Shown one piece after another: positions 12,128-24,310 of a stretch of 64,000 nucleotides of DNA; within the stretch, counting starts at the first letter, position 1, and the number at the start of each line of letters is the position of its first letter. The notes under the pieces are model-generated. The model was not told the origin of the DNA and made no database searches. It saw only the letters and a program-made list of their open reading frames with translations. The stretch is taken from positions 9,006,704 through 9,070,703 of the forward strand of contig JACTAT010000010.1 of assembly GCA_014526335.1 (NCBI GenBank). The letters are read 5' to 3'. Origin of the DNA: Chrysaora quinquecirrha (Eukaryota; Cnidaria; Scyphozoa; Semaeostomeae; Pelagiidae). The position numbers were made by a program, and so were the translations under genes.

Positions 12128-13270
12128 ATTAGGGACCAGTGACTTTGAAACATTGCCAGTAAAGAAAATTTTCCCGTACTGTTCTGTTACTGTTTCATAT
12201 TGTTATGTTCTTGTTATATTTCTATTGTTACGAAAAGATTAATTTGCTTGCTGTCTAAGGCTGTTTCCTTCGATAATCAGAGTATGCTCTTGTATTTCCT
12301 ATATTTCCGCAAGCTTTTTTATGTGAATGGAAATCGCAAGCCTTGCAGAGAAATGAGAAGAGGAAACATGTTGCAAAGGACCTTCTCTGCCATGGAAAGG
12401 AAGTGGCTTATGATTTAGAAAACGTATCCCATCCCCTCGAATTTTCTCACCAAATTTGCATGAATCTCAAGGAGCATCTTTCTAAAAAAGTGGGGGGACT
12501 ACTGCAGGGGTGTAGTGCTGAAGTAGTAACAAGGGGGCTGTAAAATCTGGTAGGTGAGCGAAGCGGTCCAAAATTTTTTTGGACAACGCCCTTGAGATTC
12601 ACTTAAACCAACTCTAATATATTTATAAACTGACTTTTAAATTAGAACCATATCTAAGTACAAGTTTAGGTTCCAACAAAGAAAGGGTAATTTTTCTACC
12701 TTTCCAATTATTGCCAATTAGGATACAAATTACAAAATGAGTTTTAAAGAGGGAATTTTGTGTTAGAGCTTCCACCCCTAACCCATTCTTTATTTTGAAT
12801 TGGCAGAAGACAAACTCGAAAAAGATATGAAAACTAAGTGTATCAGATATTCAGAGGGGGGCTGCGCCCCCATAAAAGTTCAGGGAATTTTAACAAGGTG
12901 GGCTGCGCACCCAGTACTACAGCCATAGGGACTAGTCCCTCATTCTCCCCGTGGCAACACCACTGATTGATACCCCTCCCGATGGCATGTCCCCAGTGCC
13001 CAAAATATACATAATGTATTATACCACAGGCTTTGCCCACACTGAACATGCATTGCTCATATAGACCGAGGAAGACAAAATCCTATTTTATTTCTGATTG
13101 TTGTTGTTGCTGTTTTTATTGTAGTGTGAAATAAGAAAAATTGCAGTGCATTGTGATTCCAAGAAATCAATTTGTTAATGTCACAACAGAATGCTTTATA
13201 ATAGCAAGAACACAATAGGTATGAACATTAACAGAACAATGAGAAGTAAGAAATGTATATAATGCAATGT
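12128..13270. other. Gene-free stretch inside the Harbinger region
   Basis: No ORF resembling a known family is present. A GC-rich patch at 12855-12965 is the only compositional change. It probably represents non-coding transposon DNA between the two convergent Harbinger genes. Confidence 0.4.
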
Positions 13271-13279
13271 TCAAAGTAG

Positions 13280-14240
13280 CTAGAGTGTCATACATGAATC
13301 GTCCTGCTGATTACAGAGGTAATCAACGAGAAGATCTCTGATCGTTTCACCAGATTCGCAAAAACTGCCAGCAAGGTTTTCATTTTCAATTTCGCCGTAC
13401 GGATCTCCAATCTCCTCCGCAGGTTCATAGCGTTCCTGGCATATATTGTGTAACACACAACATGCCATGACTATATCTGCTACATAAGATGGTTCCATGA
13501 AAACCTTTCCTAGCAACAGCCGCCATCTCCCTTTCAAGATGCCAAAGGCTCTCTAGATGGAAACACGGGCCTGTGACAGCAACAAGTTGAAAAGCTGCTC
13601 CTCATGATCCATGTTTTGCGAGTGCCAAAATGGTTTTATCAGCCAATTGCTTATTGGATAGGCAGCATCACCAACCAGAAAGGTATTCAAGGAGACTGTT
13701 GTCGATAGCTTGAACAGTTTGCAGAATCTTGCAGAATTTTGCCATCACTAGCATCTCGATAAAGCCGTGTATTCCTAGGATACGTGAATCATGTACAGTG
13801 CCTGGAAATCTGGCTGAGACACTAATGAATTTCAATGCCCCGTCGCAGACCCCTTGAACTCTGATGCTGTACCGTTGCTTCCGATCAAAGAAATCAACGG
13901 TGCTATCAATAAGGGGCTAAAATCTGAACATGCGTTCCATCAATAGCACTGAAAACATTTGGCAAAAGATCCTTTCAAATGTTTTTATTGGCTGCTGACA
14001 TTGTTCTTCAATTTCAGGCCAGGCAATAAACCTTTCTCTAAGGTGCACCAATGCACCAACCAAATCTTTGGTAATACAACCAACAATGCAGGATGAAATT
14101 CCAAATGTCTGACCGATTGATCTGTGTGACCCACCATTTGCAAGCCACCAGATGGCTACACCAACCCTTTTTGGAACAGGAATTCTCTCTCTCATATTGG
14201 TCTCTTCTCTTTTCATATAGCTGTGCACGACTGAACAAAT
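13280..14240 (-). pseudogene. PIF/Harbinger transposase (HARBI1-like, DDE), broken
   Basis: Read on -, the N-terminal HTH block (14228-13950) shows NMRERIPVPKRVGVAIWWLA and SIGQTFGISS. In other frames come AIDGTHV (first catalytic Asp, near 13935), RKQRYSIRVQGVCDG, FPGTVHDSRIL, and VGDAAYPISNW with the second Asp region. Finally FGILKGRWRLLLG and ACCVLHNICQ are seen at 13537-13430. An in-frame TAG occupies the codon two residues before FGILK, where active relatives have the catalytic Glu. Several frame changes are also present. It is convergent with the Myb-like gene, the usual two-gene content of Harbinger elements. Confidence 0.8.
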
Positions 14241-14599
14241 ATAGTCAAACGTATCTCAGGATACTCTAATAGTTAGGATCAAGGTCTTTGCTGGTATTGA
14301 CATCAGCATTGTAATAAACGTTGAATTGTTGTATTGTCGGTGAAAAGCCCAAACCTCTCTATCATTATAAGCCAAAACTGAACAGCCGCTTGTTGCATTT
14401 GTAAATTTTGCATTCTTATATATGCGGCAAAAAACAACATCATTCTTTGCAAGGAACGTTGGCGATTTTGTTCCAATAAATAAACGGTGAAAAGCAAGAG
14501 CATAAAAAATTCTTCGTTAGACATTGTGTTCTCGGATGAGTGTACCAAAATAGAAATGAGCGAAATGAGAGCAAAGAGATTGCTCGGAGATTGCAAACC

Positions 14600-15290
14600 T
14601 TAATCTTCGATGACACATATCACAGCGAAAACAGAAATTGAATTAGGATTGGGATGCTGCGGGCATTCCCAATACTAATTGAGTGGCCCTTTTCATCCTT
14701 ACTAGAATTTATGGCTGGCAGAGATGTCAAAAAGACCATGTGCACGGGAAAATGAGGGTGTTAAATTGTTAATCCCTACAAATATTTAGAAAAGTAGCTG
14801 GTGTACATGGGGCGTTTGTCAAAGGATTTTGCTCTTCTTTTTGATTGGTGAGTTTATATTTGGTAGCTATTTCGTTGTTTAAAACATTCTCATTTCAGTA
14901 GCATTGTTCGAAAAACCAACCCTGAGGTGTAAGCTTCCCTTCTTGATTAACTATTGAACTATTTTTGCTGTTTTGTAACTTAATGCCTCTATAAACCTTT
15001 TCGCTAAATTCTCAATAATATGGGCCTAGCCTAGCTGACCTTTTTGCCTTTTTACACCTCGTTGGTGGTAATCAGTCCTGGAGCTGGATGATACCACTGA
15101 AATCTGGCCAGCATTTAAGCAGGGCCCCTTGTAAAATATAGGTTATAAATTTATTAGTGTGAATGTAGTCTTTCAGCTTGTAATGCATCTTAACACCATA
15201 TTTGGTCCAATGCCTTTTTAATTGTAAAGCAAGCCCAGCTTTTTTCTCACTGAGCCATTATAGCCATTATATAATTTATTCATTTGCATT
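14600..15290. other. Gene-free stretch
   Basis: No coding segment or repeat recognised. The promoter or first exons of the following + strand gene may lie here. Confidence 0.35.
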
Positions 15291-15300
15291 GCTGCTCAAG

Positions 15301-18226
15301 GTACCCAAGAAGAGGAGATCAAAGAAAAACAAGATTTTTGAAGAATGTCTGGCTAGTCTTTATGACATTGATATCCCTGGAACCTCATCAAAGAAGAAGC
15401 CTCCAGTAAAATTCATAGATATTGAAACCGATTGTGCTACTGGCCAGAGAGTGCCCAAAAATACGAAAAAGTATCCCAGAGATAAATGGAAAAGCAAGGG
15501 AAAGAAACCTGTTGCTAAAGAAGGTTTGTTTGTTGAACTCTTTCCATTAGAAAATAAAGCTGTCAAAGTGAAAATAAAGCTGTCAAAGTGAAATGTTTTA
15601 AAATTCATTTAAGCTCTAATAATCATTTGTATGTTTTGTAGATCAAGCTGCCTCGTCTTCTGCTGCTGCTGCAGAGGAAGACTTAACAACTTATGACCAT
15701 GTGTATGATTCATTTGGTGGGGAAGTTAGTGATGGTAAGTAGAGATATCCAGAGGTGTAACTATCTACTATAAATCCTATTCTTTTCTCTCAATTTGCGA
15801 CTGTTAGATTCTGTTTATTGTCTTCACTTTTCTGATGAATGACCTTGAACTCTGTTTCACCATTTTACCATCTAATTATCAATATGCTGCCATTACAGAT
15901 AATGAATTAATTGAACCAGAACAGCTTGCTACAATAATCTCAGAACTGACTGCTATGGAGAACTCATTGCCCAGATTTGAATCCGAGTGGGAGCAGAGGA
16001 ATTGGCCCTTGATGAGAATTGGTCTGCAGTTAGGAATTACCTTTTCACTTGTCAGATTTTCAAAAACAGCATTCCCAGGACTCCGAATAAAAACGTTCTC
16101 GCAATTTATTTCATTCTGTTTATTGCGTTTGCTTTACATTTTCAAGAGAAACACTGTTAGTCCATCACCTTTAAATATGCACCTGTCTCATTTTCTATTA
16201 GCTCGCGTTGACATGTTGACTGAGCATACATTGAAAAAACAGATGAGGCATCCAGTATCATTTCAGGTAATCCTTTCTTATTACATTCAGAGTTTGTGTG
16301 AAGAGTATGAGAAAGAGAAAAATATAAACGGAGACGTTATTCAAATAGAATTGAATGGATTTTTGTTCATGTGGCTGTATCCCGGTTTGGGAGATGAATT
16401 AAAACATTGTTAACGGTATATGATATCTGCAATTTTGTTCTTCTTCCTTCTCGTGTTATTGTCCTTCTGGTAATATTTCTGTATTGTGAATCCACCCTTG
16501 AATTCGACATAAAAATTACAATCAAAACCATTTCAGGACAAGAAGAAATGTACAAAATGTTAGCCAATGCGCAAAAGGAAACCAAAAGAAAGAAGAAGAA
16601 GCTAAAATGATTGGAACTTCAGTTGCTTGCAGGAGGTTATGAAAAGGAGGAATTATTAGTTGATGGGCGAAAAATTCTCACCGAATGTACCCTTCATCTG
16701 CTTAAAACAAGGATCGTAAATCACTACTTAAACATTCAGCAGCAAAGCATTGAAATTTCTCGCCTTGCCGGTAAATCAGCTTAAGGGTTCTTTGATTCTA
16801 TGTTTTTGTAGCTCCTATGACTAATATTCTTAGCTATTGTGCCCCATTATGTACCAACGCTGTAAACGTGTAGAGTGCTTGATTGAGATGACATGCACGT
16901 CAAACTGGAAACTTATATACACTGAACAAAACGAGAGGAGGGAGCCTGAATTTTTAGTTTTAGAGCGAATGTAATAAGAATATACATGATGCTATGATTT
17001 TATTTCACTCCATCGTAACAAACCATTCCTAAATGATATGCTATTTCCTGCATAACGAGAATGGAAGCACCAATTTATCTGGATATGCATTCGAATAGCT
17101 CCTGCAATCTGTTGCTAGTTATCTTTTGCTTCTGACTTTTTTTGTAGACACTTTGCAGAAAAGAATTAAGATTCGTGGGTCCATGGCGAATAACAAAAAA
17201 ACGCTGGAGATGCTTGTCGATAAATATAACGTTGTATCACGCCTACCTGTCATTTCTACAGTCCAGCTTGACAAGTGCGACATAGCATCAGGAAAGTTTG
17301 CATGGCAACGGGAGAAGGTAGAAATTTTCTATTATTTCTGGTTTACTGTATATTTTTAATAAAAAGCTTTTAAACCAGTAACTTTTGTTCTATCTAAAGT
17401 GGATGGGATGGTTCCTCACTGGCTTAGAAAGCAAATCATCGATAAATTTGTAATTATTAAAAGATGTCAAGAAGAACTCAACCTGTGTATGACAGAAATG
17501 CAGGCATACGTTAAATTTTACAAGGAGAAACAGCATGCTCTCGAAAACTATATCAGCTCTATTGACAATTCAGTTTCAGGTATGAAGCTAGTTCTCTAGT
17601 GTTAGATGCTACCAAGAAAATCGTTTTTCTCTTGAGTGTTCACGAAACAACATTACCCTGTCTTATTCATTGTAGATATAGTGTCCAATGACGTATTCAC
17701 ACCTGTGAATTTACAATTAAGTGTACAGTTGCATCGGGAAATTGAGGTACTTTTGTTCTTCTTGGGATGACAAGATAAATATGGGGCTGGCAGTAGAAGA
17801 ATATTGTAGTGCTTTAATTTATTCAAATCTATGCGTAATATTTCTTGTTGCCTTATATTTTTGTGTGCATATTGATGACAATGAAAACTTTAATGGAAAC
17901 GTAAGCACTAGTAAAATGTAATGTAAAAATCACCTATTCAGACTCTTTTTATCGTCCAAGGAGATTTCACTACACCGGCAGACAAAGACAGTAATTTTCT
18001 AAAGCTTCGTGGTATGTTAAGTCTGAGGCGACTGGGAGCAGCCGTTTGCAGAAGAAGACTGGCAAGCTGTGCAGGGATATTTAAGAAAGCACTTGGCCCT
18101 GATTATGATAAACTTGTTCCTGCAACTGAAGAAGAAACGGATGACAGTGACGATTCTGCAGACGAAGATGGAAACTACGTTGAGGAAGAAGATGATGAAT
18201 TAGATAGCATACTTGCGACTGTGTAA
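15301..18226 (+). CDS. Multi-exon gene with KDZ-transposase-like C-terminal half
   Basis: Several coding-like blocks are bordered by good splice signals: about 15301-15523 (basic, KKRRSKKNK), 15642-15734, from 15899 to about 16020 (DNELIEPEQLATIISEL), 16202-16266, 17149-17316 (KKTLEMLVDKYNVVSRLP...GKFAWQ), 17400-17580 (DGMVPHWLRK...RCQEELNLCMTEM), 17677-17746, about 17942-18011 and a last exon ending at 18226 with a very acidic tail. The pattern of a YN-P region, G-K-F-x-W, then RC-EEL-L-xEM resembles the C-terminus of Kyakuja-Dileera-Zisupton transposase-like proteins of animals; this is inference from memory. The start is unknown. Exon phases were not all verified, and the 16.3-16.6 kb blocks may be exons or noise. 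Confidence 0.45.
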
Positions 18227-18229
18227 ATT

Positions 18230-19150
18230 AGTCCTTATATAATTTCGTTACTCCAAGTTTAATCAGTTAAATCTTTTAGGCGGTTTTCGGTTCAGAAAAA
18301 GTTTGGTTTGGATAAGACATGCGTCCGATTTTAAGTAATAAAATTCAAGGATTAACGAAGGGAAGAAACTTTGTCCGTCCTTCGACAGTCAACTAGATCA
18401 TGCAAAAAAAAAAGAATGTCAAGTGGAAAATTCAGGCCCAAGCTATGACATAAGAGGTTAAAAATTTTTTGTGTAACATCCATAGTTTGCAGCACCGATG
18501 CGAGCTTTTTCCGAATCTTAGCTCCACGCATATATTCTGGGACTTTTTGTGTGATGGGACCACCCCACTGGGTCAGCAAAGGTGCAGGGCTCGAAATTTT
18601 TCAATTAGCCAATTACCAATAATAGACTTTTTACCTGAGTCCCAAATCAAAATGAAATCGCTCCTATGGATCGCTCCAACTGGTAGTTGCTGCAGGGTGT
18701 CGGTTTGGTGGAGGAGCAGCGGAAACCAACGACTCAAGCAACAGCAACAAGCAAGAAGATATTGAAATTCTTTACCTTGATTGGTGCAGCTCAGCTCAAC
18801 CAACCAAAACTGTTTTGTCATGAGTTGATGTCTGGTGTGGGTGGTCGGTCTGGTAATGTAAAGTTATGGTGATGCCAGCTGTAGTTCACTTGTCACTGAA
18901 GGTTGCTGAGAAAATAATAACTACCAAGCAGAACGGATTCGGATCCAGAAGTATTAGATTGGATAAACACGCTGCCGGGTAACATCAGGCGAAGGATAGC
19001 AGTACCAATTAAAAACGACACGACCTGCATGCGCCAACTCGACAAAATGTCTCTTGCAGGCCTAAACAGCTAAACGTGGCAACTGGTGTTATATGCACAT
19101 TCGTGTTATATATCTAGCACCAGTTGTGCCGTGCCATGATCTTATCCTAT
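18230..19150. other. Gene-free stretch
   Basis: No gene is supported between the multi-exon gene and the LINE 3' end. Confidence 0.45.
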
Positions 19151-19436
19151 TCCTATTTTTTTTTTTTTTATTTAATCATGGTGTTTAGGCCGAGATGGCC
19201 CCTAACCAATTATAAATTGTTACTAAATTCTAATACATAAAATTGTAAATCAATTAGTTACAGAAGTATATTGGAAGGTGTTAATTAAAGATACATGAGT
19301 GCTCAAAAGGATTAAAACTGTTTTACATACAAAAAATAATACAAAATCCACTATAATCTACATCTACGAAGCTATAAACCAATTTTTTAATTTCAACATT
19401 ATTATTGTTTTTTTTCCTTGATATGTTAATTATCTT

Positions 19437-22400
19437 TTAATTGCTTACACCATTTATATCTAAAAAAGACTCAGGTCTCTGTATAAATTTGTTTCTTTTT
19501 ACCAATGAGTTATAACAGAAATACCCTAGTTTTGCTGTTACATCATTTTCCTCTTGGGACATTAGCCATGTAAACATATTTTTATCATTAAGGGAAACAG
19601 TGTTTGGAAACTTTTGAAATAGATAATCTACCATTTGTTTTCTTTCGTTTTCGTAAAGAGAACAAGAAGTTATAAAATGAATTTCATCTTCAATTACGCT
19701 TAGGCCTTTTGTTTTACAGTAGGGACAAAATCTCTCTTCCCTTGGCGTTTTGTTCTTTCCAAATCTTCCTGTTTCTATATGAAGATTATGGGAACTAAGT
19801 CGTAATTTTGCAACAGTGGATCTAATCTTGTAATCTACTAGACTATCGAGATAATGTTCAAATTTGAAGGAAGACTTATAGGATGCGTACACTTTCAGTT
19901 TCTTATCTTCAGTGATCTGAGTCCTAAGGTTGTTTAAAACTTGGGATTCAAACATTTTCCTAACCTTTGTTTTAATGATAGTCGAACTATCAGAGTCTTG
20001 GATGCCATACACTGTTTGGAGATTACGAGCTTTTAAAACCCAATTCGAGATACCCTCATCAGCATCTATACTAAGACTTTGATAAGCTAGACTAGCATAA
20101 CGAACATCTTCTAATTTAGATAAACGAAATAAGAATTTGATTATATTAACATGCCTGTTATATTTTAAAGACGTTCTGCCTAATTCAGCATATACTGCAT
20201 CTGTTGTTGTATTAGATTTGACACCTAATGCGTATTTGCAAGCCGAAAGATGCAGTGTTTCTATTTTAACCCAATCGTCAAAACCCCAAATTTCAGAACC
20301 GTAGTTCAATATTGGTACTATTGTGTGATCAAAAAGATAAAGGAAAAGTCTTGGCTGAAACCCACCCCACTCTTTGCTTTTTGATAGAAGACTATAATAA
20401 GACTTCTGGGCTTTTTCTTTGATTTTGTCAATATGATCAGAAAATGAACCGTTAGATTTTATTGTAACCCCAAGGTACTTGTATGACTCGCATTGTTTTA
20501 CAACTTTATCACCTAGTTTCCATAGTTTCTTACTTTCACGAGACTTCCGAACTTTTTTATTTTTCCTAAGAACCATGATTTTTGTTTTATCCATATTGAC
20601 CTCCATTTTAACCAATTTGGTGAAAATTTCAAGTTTATCTAGTTGGGATTGAAGGTCACGGGGATCTTGAGAAATCAAAACGAGGTCATCTGCATATAAT
20701 AATGAATGAATGACTGTATTACCTAAGGATACGCCCCCTGAAGAGTCTTGAATATAACTATTTAGATCATTTAAAAACAACGCAAAGAGAACTGGACTAA
20801 GGAGACATCCTTGTCGAACGCCTCGTGAACATGAGAAAATTTCGGTCAGCCCATTATTACCCCTAACGCAAGATTTAACTTTGTCATAAAGTGAACCTAT
20901 TACTTTTAAAACATTTCCTTTAATACCGTAAGCAGCTATTTTATGAATTAACTGTTTATGGTCTACAGAATCAAAAGCTTTTCTAAAATCTACGAAGCAT
21001 AAATAAAGAGAGCCGCCTGTTTTTTCGAAAGTTGTGTCTATTAGGGCTCGAAGAGCGAAAATATGGTCGGAGGTTTGATAGCCTTTTCGGAATCCAATTT
21101 GATTTTCATCCAGAATTGAATTCGTTGATATTACAGTATTTAATCTTTCTAGAAGAATTCCAAGAAAAAACTTTCCAAAGATGCTTAGCAGCGTGATACC
21201 CCTGTAATTATTTAGATCGGATTTGTCGCCACCTTTGAAAAGAATTACGATGATACCTACGGACCACTCCTCTGGAAATTTTCCAGAATATAGGATTTTG
21301 TTGAAAAGTTTAGTAAATACCAGAAGGAATTTACCGTTAAGATTCTTTAGAAGTTCAGCGCTCAGCATATCAATCCCTGCCGCCTTTCCGTTTTTAAGTT
21401 TTTTGCACATATTTTTTACCTCTTCGAAAGTAATATCACGATTTAAAGATTCATGAATCAGTTCCTGTGTTAGGTTGTCAGGGGAGAAAGCAGGATGTAC
21501 AATTTCACTATTCGTAATGGCATTAGTGTCTGCAGCGTTATTTGAATCTAAAAGATCAGAAAATAATTACGCAATTCGTTGTTAGAAAATTCTAAGCTAG
21601 TTTTTGGTTTTTTTGTTTTTAATTTATTCCAGAATATCTTTGGCTCTTGTCCTCGTAATTCCCAAAGTTTTTGTTTTTCAATTTCTAGAAAGCTTTTACG
21701 TTTCAATTTTAAGATTTTTTTATATCGTCTCCTTTGCTCAAAATATTCTGATCTGAGTTTATTTATTGCATCTGTTGTTAGATTATTAGTAGAGGACTTA
21801 AGAGCAGCCTGATAAGATTTTCTATTCCTATTTAACATTGATTTGTTTGCCCTACACTCTTGATCAAACCAAGGGCAATGATGTTTGTGTTTTGATGTTT
21901 TTTCTACAAATATCTTTCTGGAATTCAAATTATTTTCAGAAAGTTCAATAATTTTGGATCTTAATGATTCAATCACTGTTTCTATATGCATTTCATCGCT
22001 ATCAAGCTGCAAGGAAATGTTATCCAGAAAGTTGCTGGTATCTTCGCTTTCTAAAGCAATAGCTAAATTTTCTAGTAGCAAGTTATCCTTTATATAAAAT
22101 TGTTTACTATACTTTTCTTTTAATTTATCGTTTTTGGAAATAGGAGCTTCACTAGAGTTAAGTGTTACTTGTTCAAAAGTTTCACTATTGTTCTTAGGAC
22201 ATTTTAAAGATATTTCAAGAGGACTATGATCTGTTAGTTCGCATATTTCACCTACACGTAATGATTCAACAATTTTAAAATACTCTTCTTTTAAAAGGGC
22301 ATAATCTACAACACTATTGCCATTAGTTGTGAAACAAGTAAAATTACTAGAAGTTTCTTTATCGATACGCCCATTAAGAATGCGGTATCCAGACGTTTTA

Positions 22401-23113
22401 CAAAAATCGATGAAAGCGGTTCCGTTTGTGTTAACAGGACTGACGTCTTTGTTAATCCTTTTTTCCATCTGATGATCTGGTTCATAACTGACGTCAAGAG
22501 GCAAAAATTCATCAACCTCGTCATTCTCAATATAGTCATTAACGGTATTTGTTCTAGCATTAAAATCTCCACATAAAAGAACCCACCCATCCCTTTGATA
22601 AAAAGCACATTCCGACTGTAGTTTTTCAATGGTAAGAGATTGCCCAGACCTTAATAAAGTTGATGTATTTGGCGGAATGTAAAGAAAACAAATAAATAAA
22701 TCTGATTCCCAACCATAATCATTTTTCTTCACCCTACACCAAAAATGATAACTATCAGAAGAGAGAATAGAGAAATTATTAAGAACTGATTTCCTCACAA
22801 GGAGAGACAACCCCCCGGATGACCTTCCTGCTAAATGATTTCTGTATCCCAATTCGTGGAATTCCGAGAAATCATCATCAAGATTAAAAAACGAGGTATC
22901 ATTTTTATCCCTCCATGTTTCCAAAAAACAAACCAGATCATTGCGTGCTAAAATTTGTGCAAAGAACTCACAGCCAGTTTGTTTGATACGTTGTGCCTTT
23001 GAACTCCTAAAACCGTTAAAATTCCACGCGCAAGCCCTAAGAGTTTTGTAATTTTCCTTAGAAGTTTTTTCTTTCAATTTTTCTTTCTTTCTTATGTTAT
23101 TTCTAGTTGACAA
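19437..23113 (-). pseudogene. LINE ORF2: endonuclease and reverse transcriptase, one frameshift
   Basis: The endonuclease part (23113 to about 21560) shows AWNFNGFR, VCFLETW with the catalytic Glu, LLCGDFNART, SVVDYALL and LTDHSPLEISL, the APE-type metal and His sites. The RT part (open to 19437) shows KNGKAAGIDMLSAELLK, FKGGDKSDLNNYRGITLL, GFRKGYQTSDHIFALR, FVDFRKAFDSVDHK, GVRQGCLLSPVLFALFLNDL and YADDLVLISQ, then a CPYC...H...C tail. The frames differ by one base; the change falls in a T run at about 21562-21566, so it may be a real one-base loss or a sequencing error. The remainder is intact. The clade could not be decided by eye. Confidence 0.85.
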
Positions 23114-23146
23114 AATGGAATTTAATTCACCATCTCGGCCAAAAAC

Positions 23147-24202
23147 CTAATATCCAAAATTATCATGATTAAAGGGATTCATTAAATTTGCATAATCAGC
23201 GTAAGATCGAATTTCGAATACCTTTTGATTACCGTTCATTTTAAACTTTATTCTTCCGTCTATTGTCCATACTTTTTCCACATTTATTCTCCCTTTATCC
23301 TTGAAAATTTTATTTACCATTCCTTTAATTCCAGGAGCAAGATCTTCTTTCACTCCGATGTTTTTTGCCTCTTTCTTCTTTCTCATGATTTTTTCCTTTG
23401 ATTTGTGACAGAGGAATTTTATCAGAATTCCTCTAGTCTCACCATCCTTTCGTTTGCCAACCCGGTGTACAATGTCTATATCTTCAGGATTTATGTCCAC
23501 GTCCATTTCTTTCTTTAAAACATCAATCACAAGATCCTGGCAATTTTCGTTTTCTTCCTCTCTAACATCATAAAGCCGAACAGAGCTTTTTCGCGAGTAC
23601 TGTTCTTGCTTGTCGATCAGGAATGTCAAATCAGAAATCTTGCTAAAAGCCTCATTTCTTACAGCATTGATTTCTTCTTCTGCTTTCTCCTGCCTTTCAT
23701 GAATCTGACTGATATCATTTTTCACTTTTTCGAAGTCAGCTTCTATTTTCGAGAGCCTTTCCAGCATCTGATCCTGCTTCTCACCCATTTCACCTTGTTT
23801 TGCCTCGATTCTCTCCAGGGATTCAATAACTCGAATCAAACTGTCCTCTCTTTCTCTTTCGGTTTTCGATTTAGAACCAGATGCAGGACCTGGGTTTAAT
23901 TCCACATCTCCCGATAATAACAAGAGCAAGTCGAGGGAAGGATTATCATTATTAAAAACGGACGAAAACTGACTTACATTAGTAGAGCATCTCGATTTCC
24001 GCATTAGCTTTCTTTGACGTTTGTTGAAGATTTTCTTCAGAAAATGCTTCTTCGATAAAGATTTAACCATTACACTCCTACGATTCATCCATAAACCCAT
24101 TCTATCAACTGTATCATTCTTTCCTGACCCAAAAGGGGCAGAAAAAGAACATACAAACAGTACAAGACAGAGCGACACAAAAACACGTCCTACTCCTTCC
24201 AT
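23147..24202 (-). CDS. LINE ORF1 protein with hydrophobic leader and 2A peptide
   Basis: 351 aa. Residues 1-27 form a hydrophobic leader (VFVSLCLVLFVCSFSA) like a signal peptide. Residues 40-72 are very basic. Residues 91-106 read DLLLLLSGDVELNPGP, a canonical 2A motif (D-V-E-x-N-P-G-P), at which ribosomes of many eukaryotes skip a peptide bond before the last Pro. Residues 115-200 are a Glu/Lys-rich coiled coil. Residues about 205-330 look like the RRM and C-terminal nucleic-acid-binding domains of L1-type ORF1p (SVRLYDVREEENEN, DIDIVHRVGKRKDGETRGILIKF). 2A peptides, some acting also as targeting signals, are known from non-LTR elements of sea urchins and other invertebrates. The frame is fully open. 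Confidence 0.85.
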   Translation of the reverse strand: MEGVGRVFVSLCLVLFVCSFSAPFGSGKNDTVDRMGLWMNRRSVMVKSLSKKHFLKKIFNKRQRKLMRKSRCSTNVSQFSSVFNNDNPSLDLLLLLSGDVELNPGPASGSKSKTEREREDSLIRVIESLERIEAKQGEMGEKQDQMLERLSKIEADFEKVKNDISQIHERQEKAEEEINAVRNEAFSKISDLTFLIDKQEQYSRKSSVRLYDVREEENENCQDLVIDVLKKEMDVDINPEDIDIVHRVGKRKDGETRGILIKFLCHKSKEKIMRKKKEAKNIGVKEDLAPGIKGMVNKIFKDKGRINVEKVWTIDGRIKFKMNGNQKVFEIRSYADYANLMNPFNHDNFGY

Positions 24203-24310
24203 GACTAAGCTTTAAACAAAAAGTTAGTCTGATAGTTCCATATGTTCAGCGGCTTCCCTGTCACTGGTACTACATCGTTCCATGTACGTCTTTCTGGCAC
24301 TGGAATAAAG

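Larger units (their letters stand above)
19155..24215 (-). mobile_element. Nearly full-length APE-type LINE with two ORFs
   Basis: On - it runs ORF1 (24202-23147), 33 nt, ORF2 (23113-19437), a ~270-nt 3' UTR and an A-rich tail, seen as 13 T residues at about 19157-19170 on +. ORF2 has an apurinic endonuclease followed by RT and a Cys/His tail. ORF1 has a coiled coil and an RRM-like region as in L1-type ORF1p, plus a 2A peptide. The only break I see is one frameshift between endonuclease and RT. The copy lies next to a hAT transposase remnant. Confidence 0.85.
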
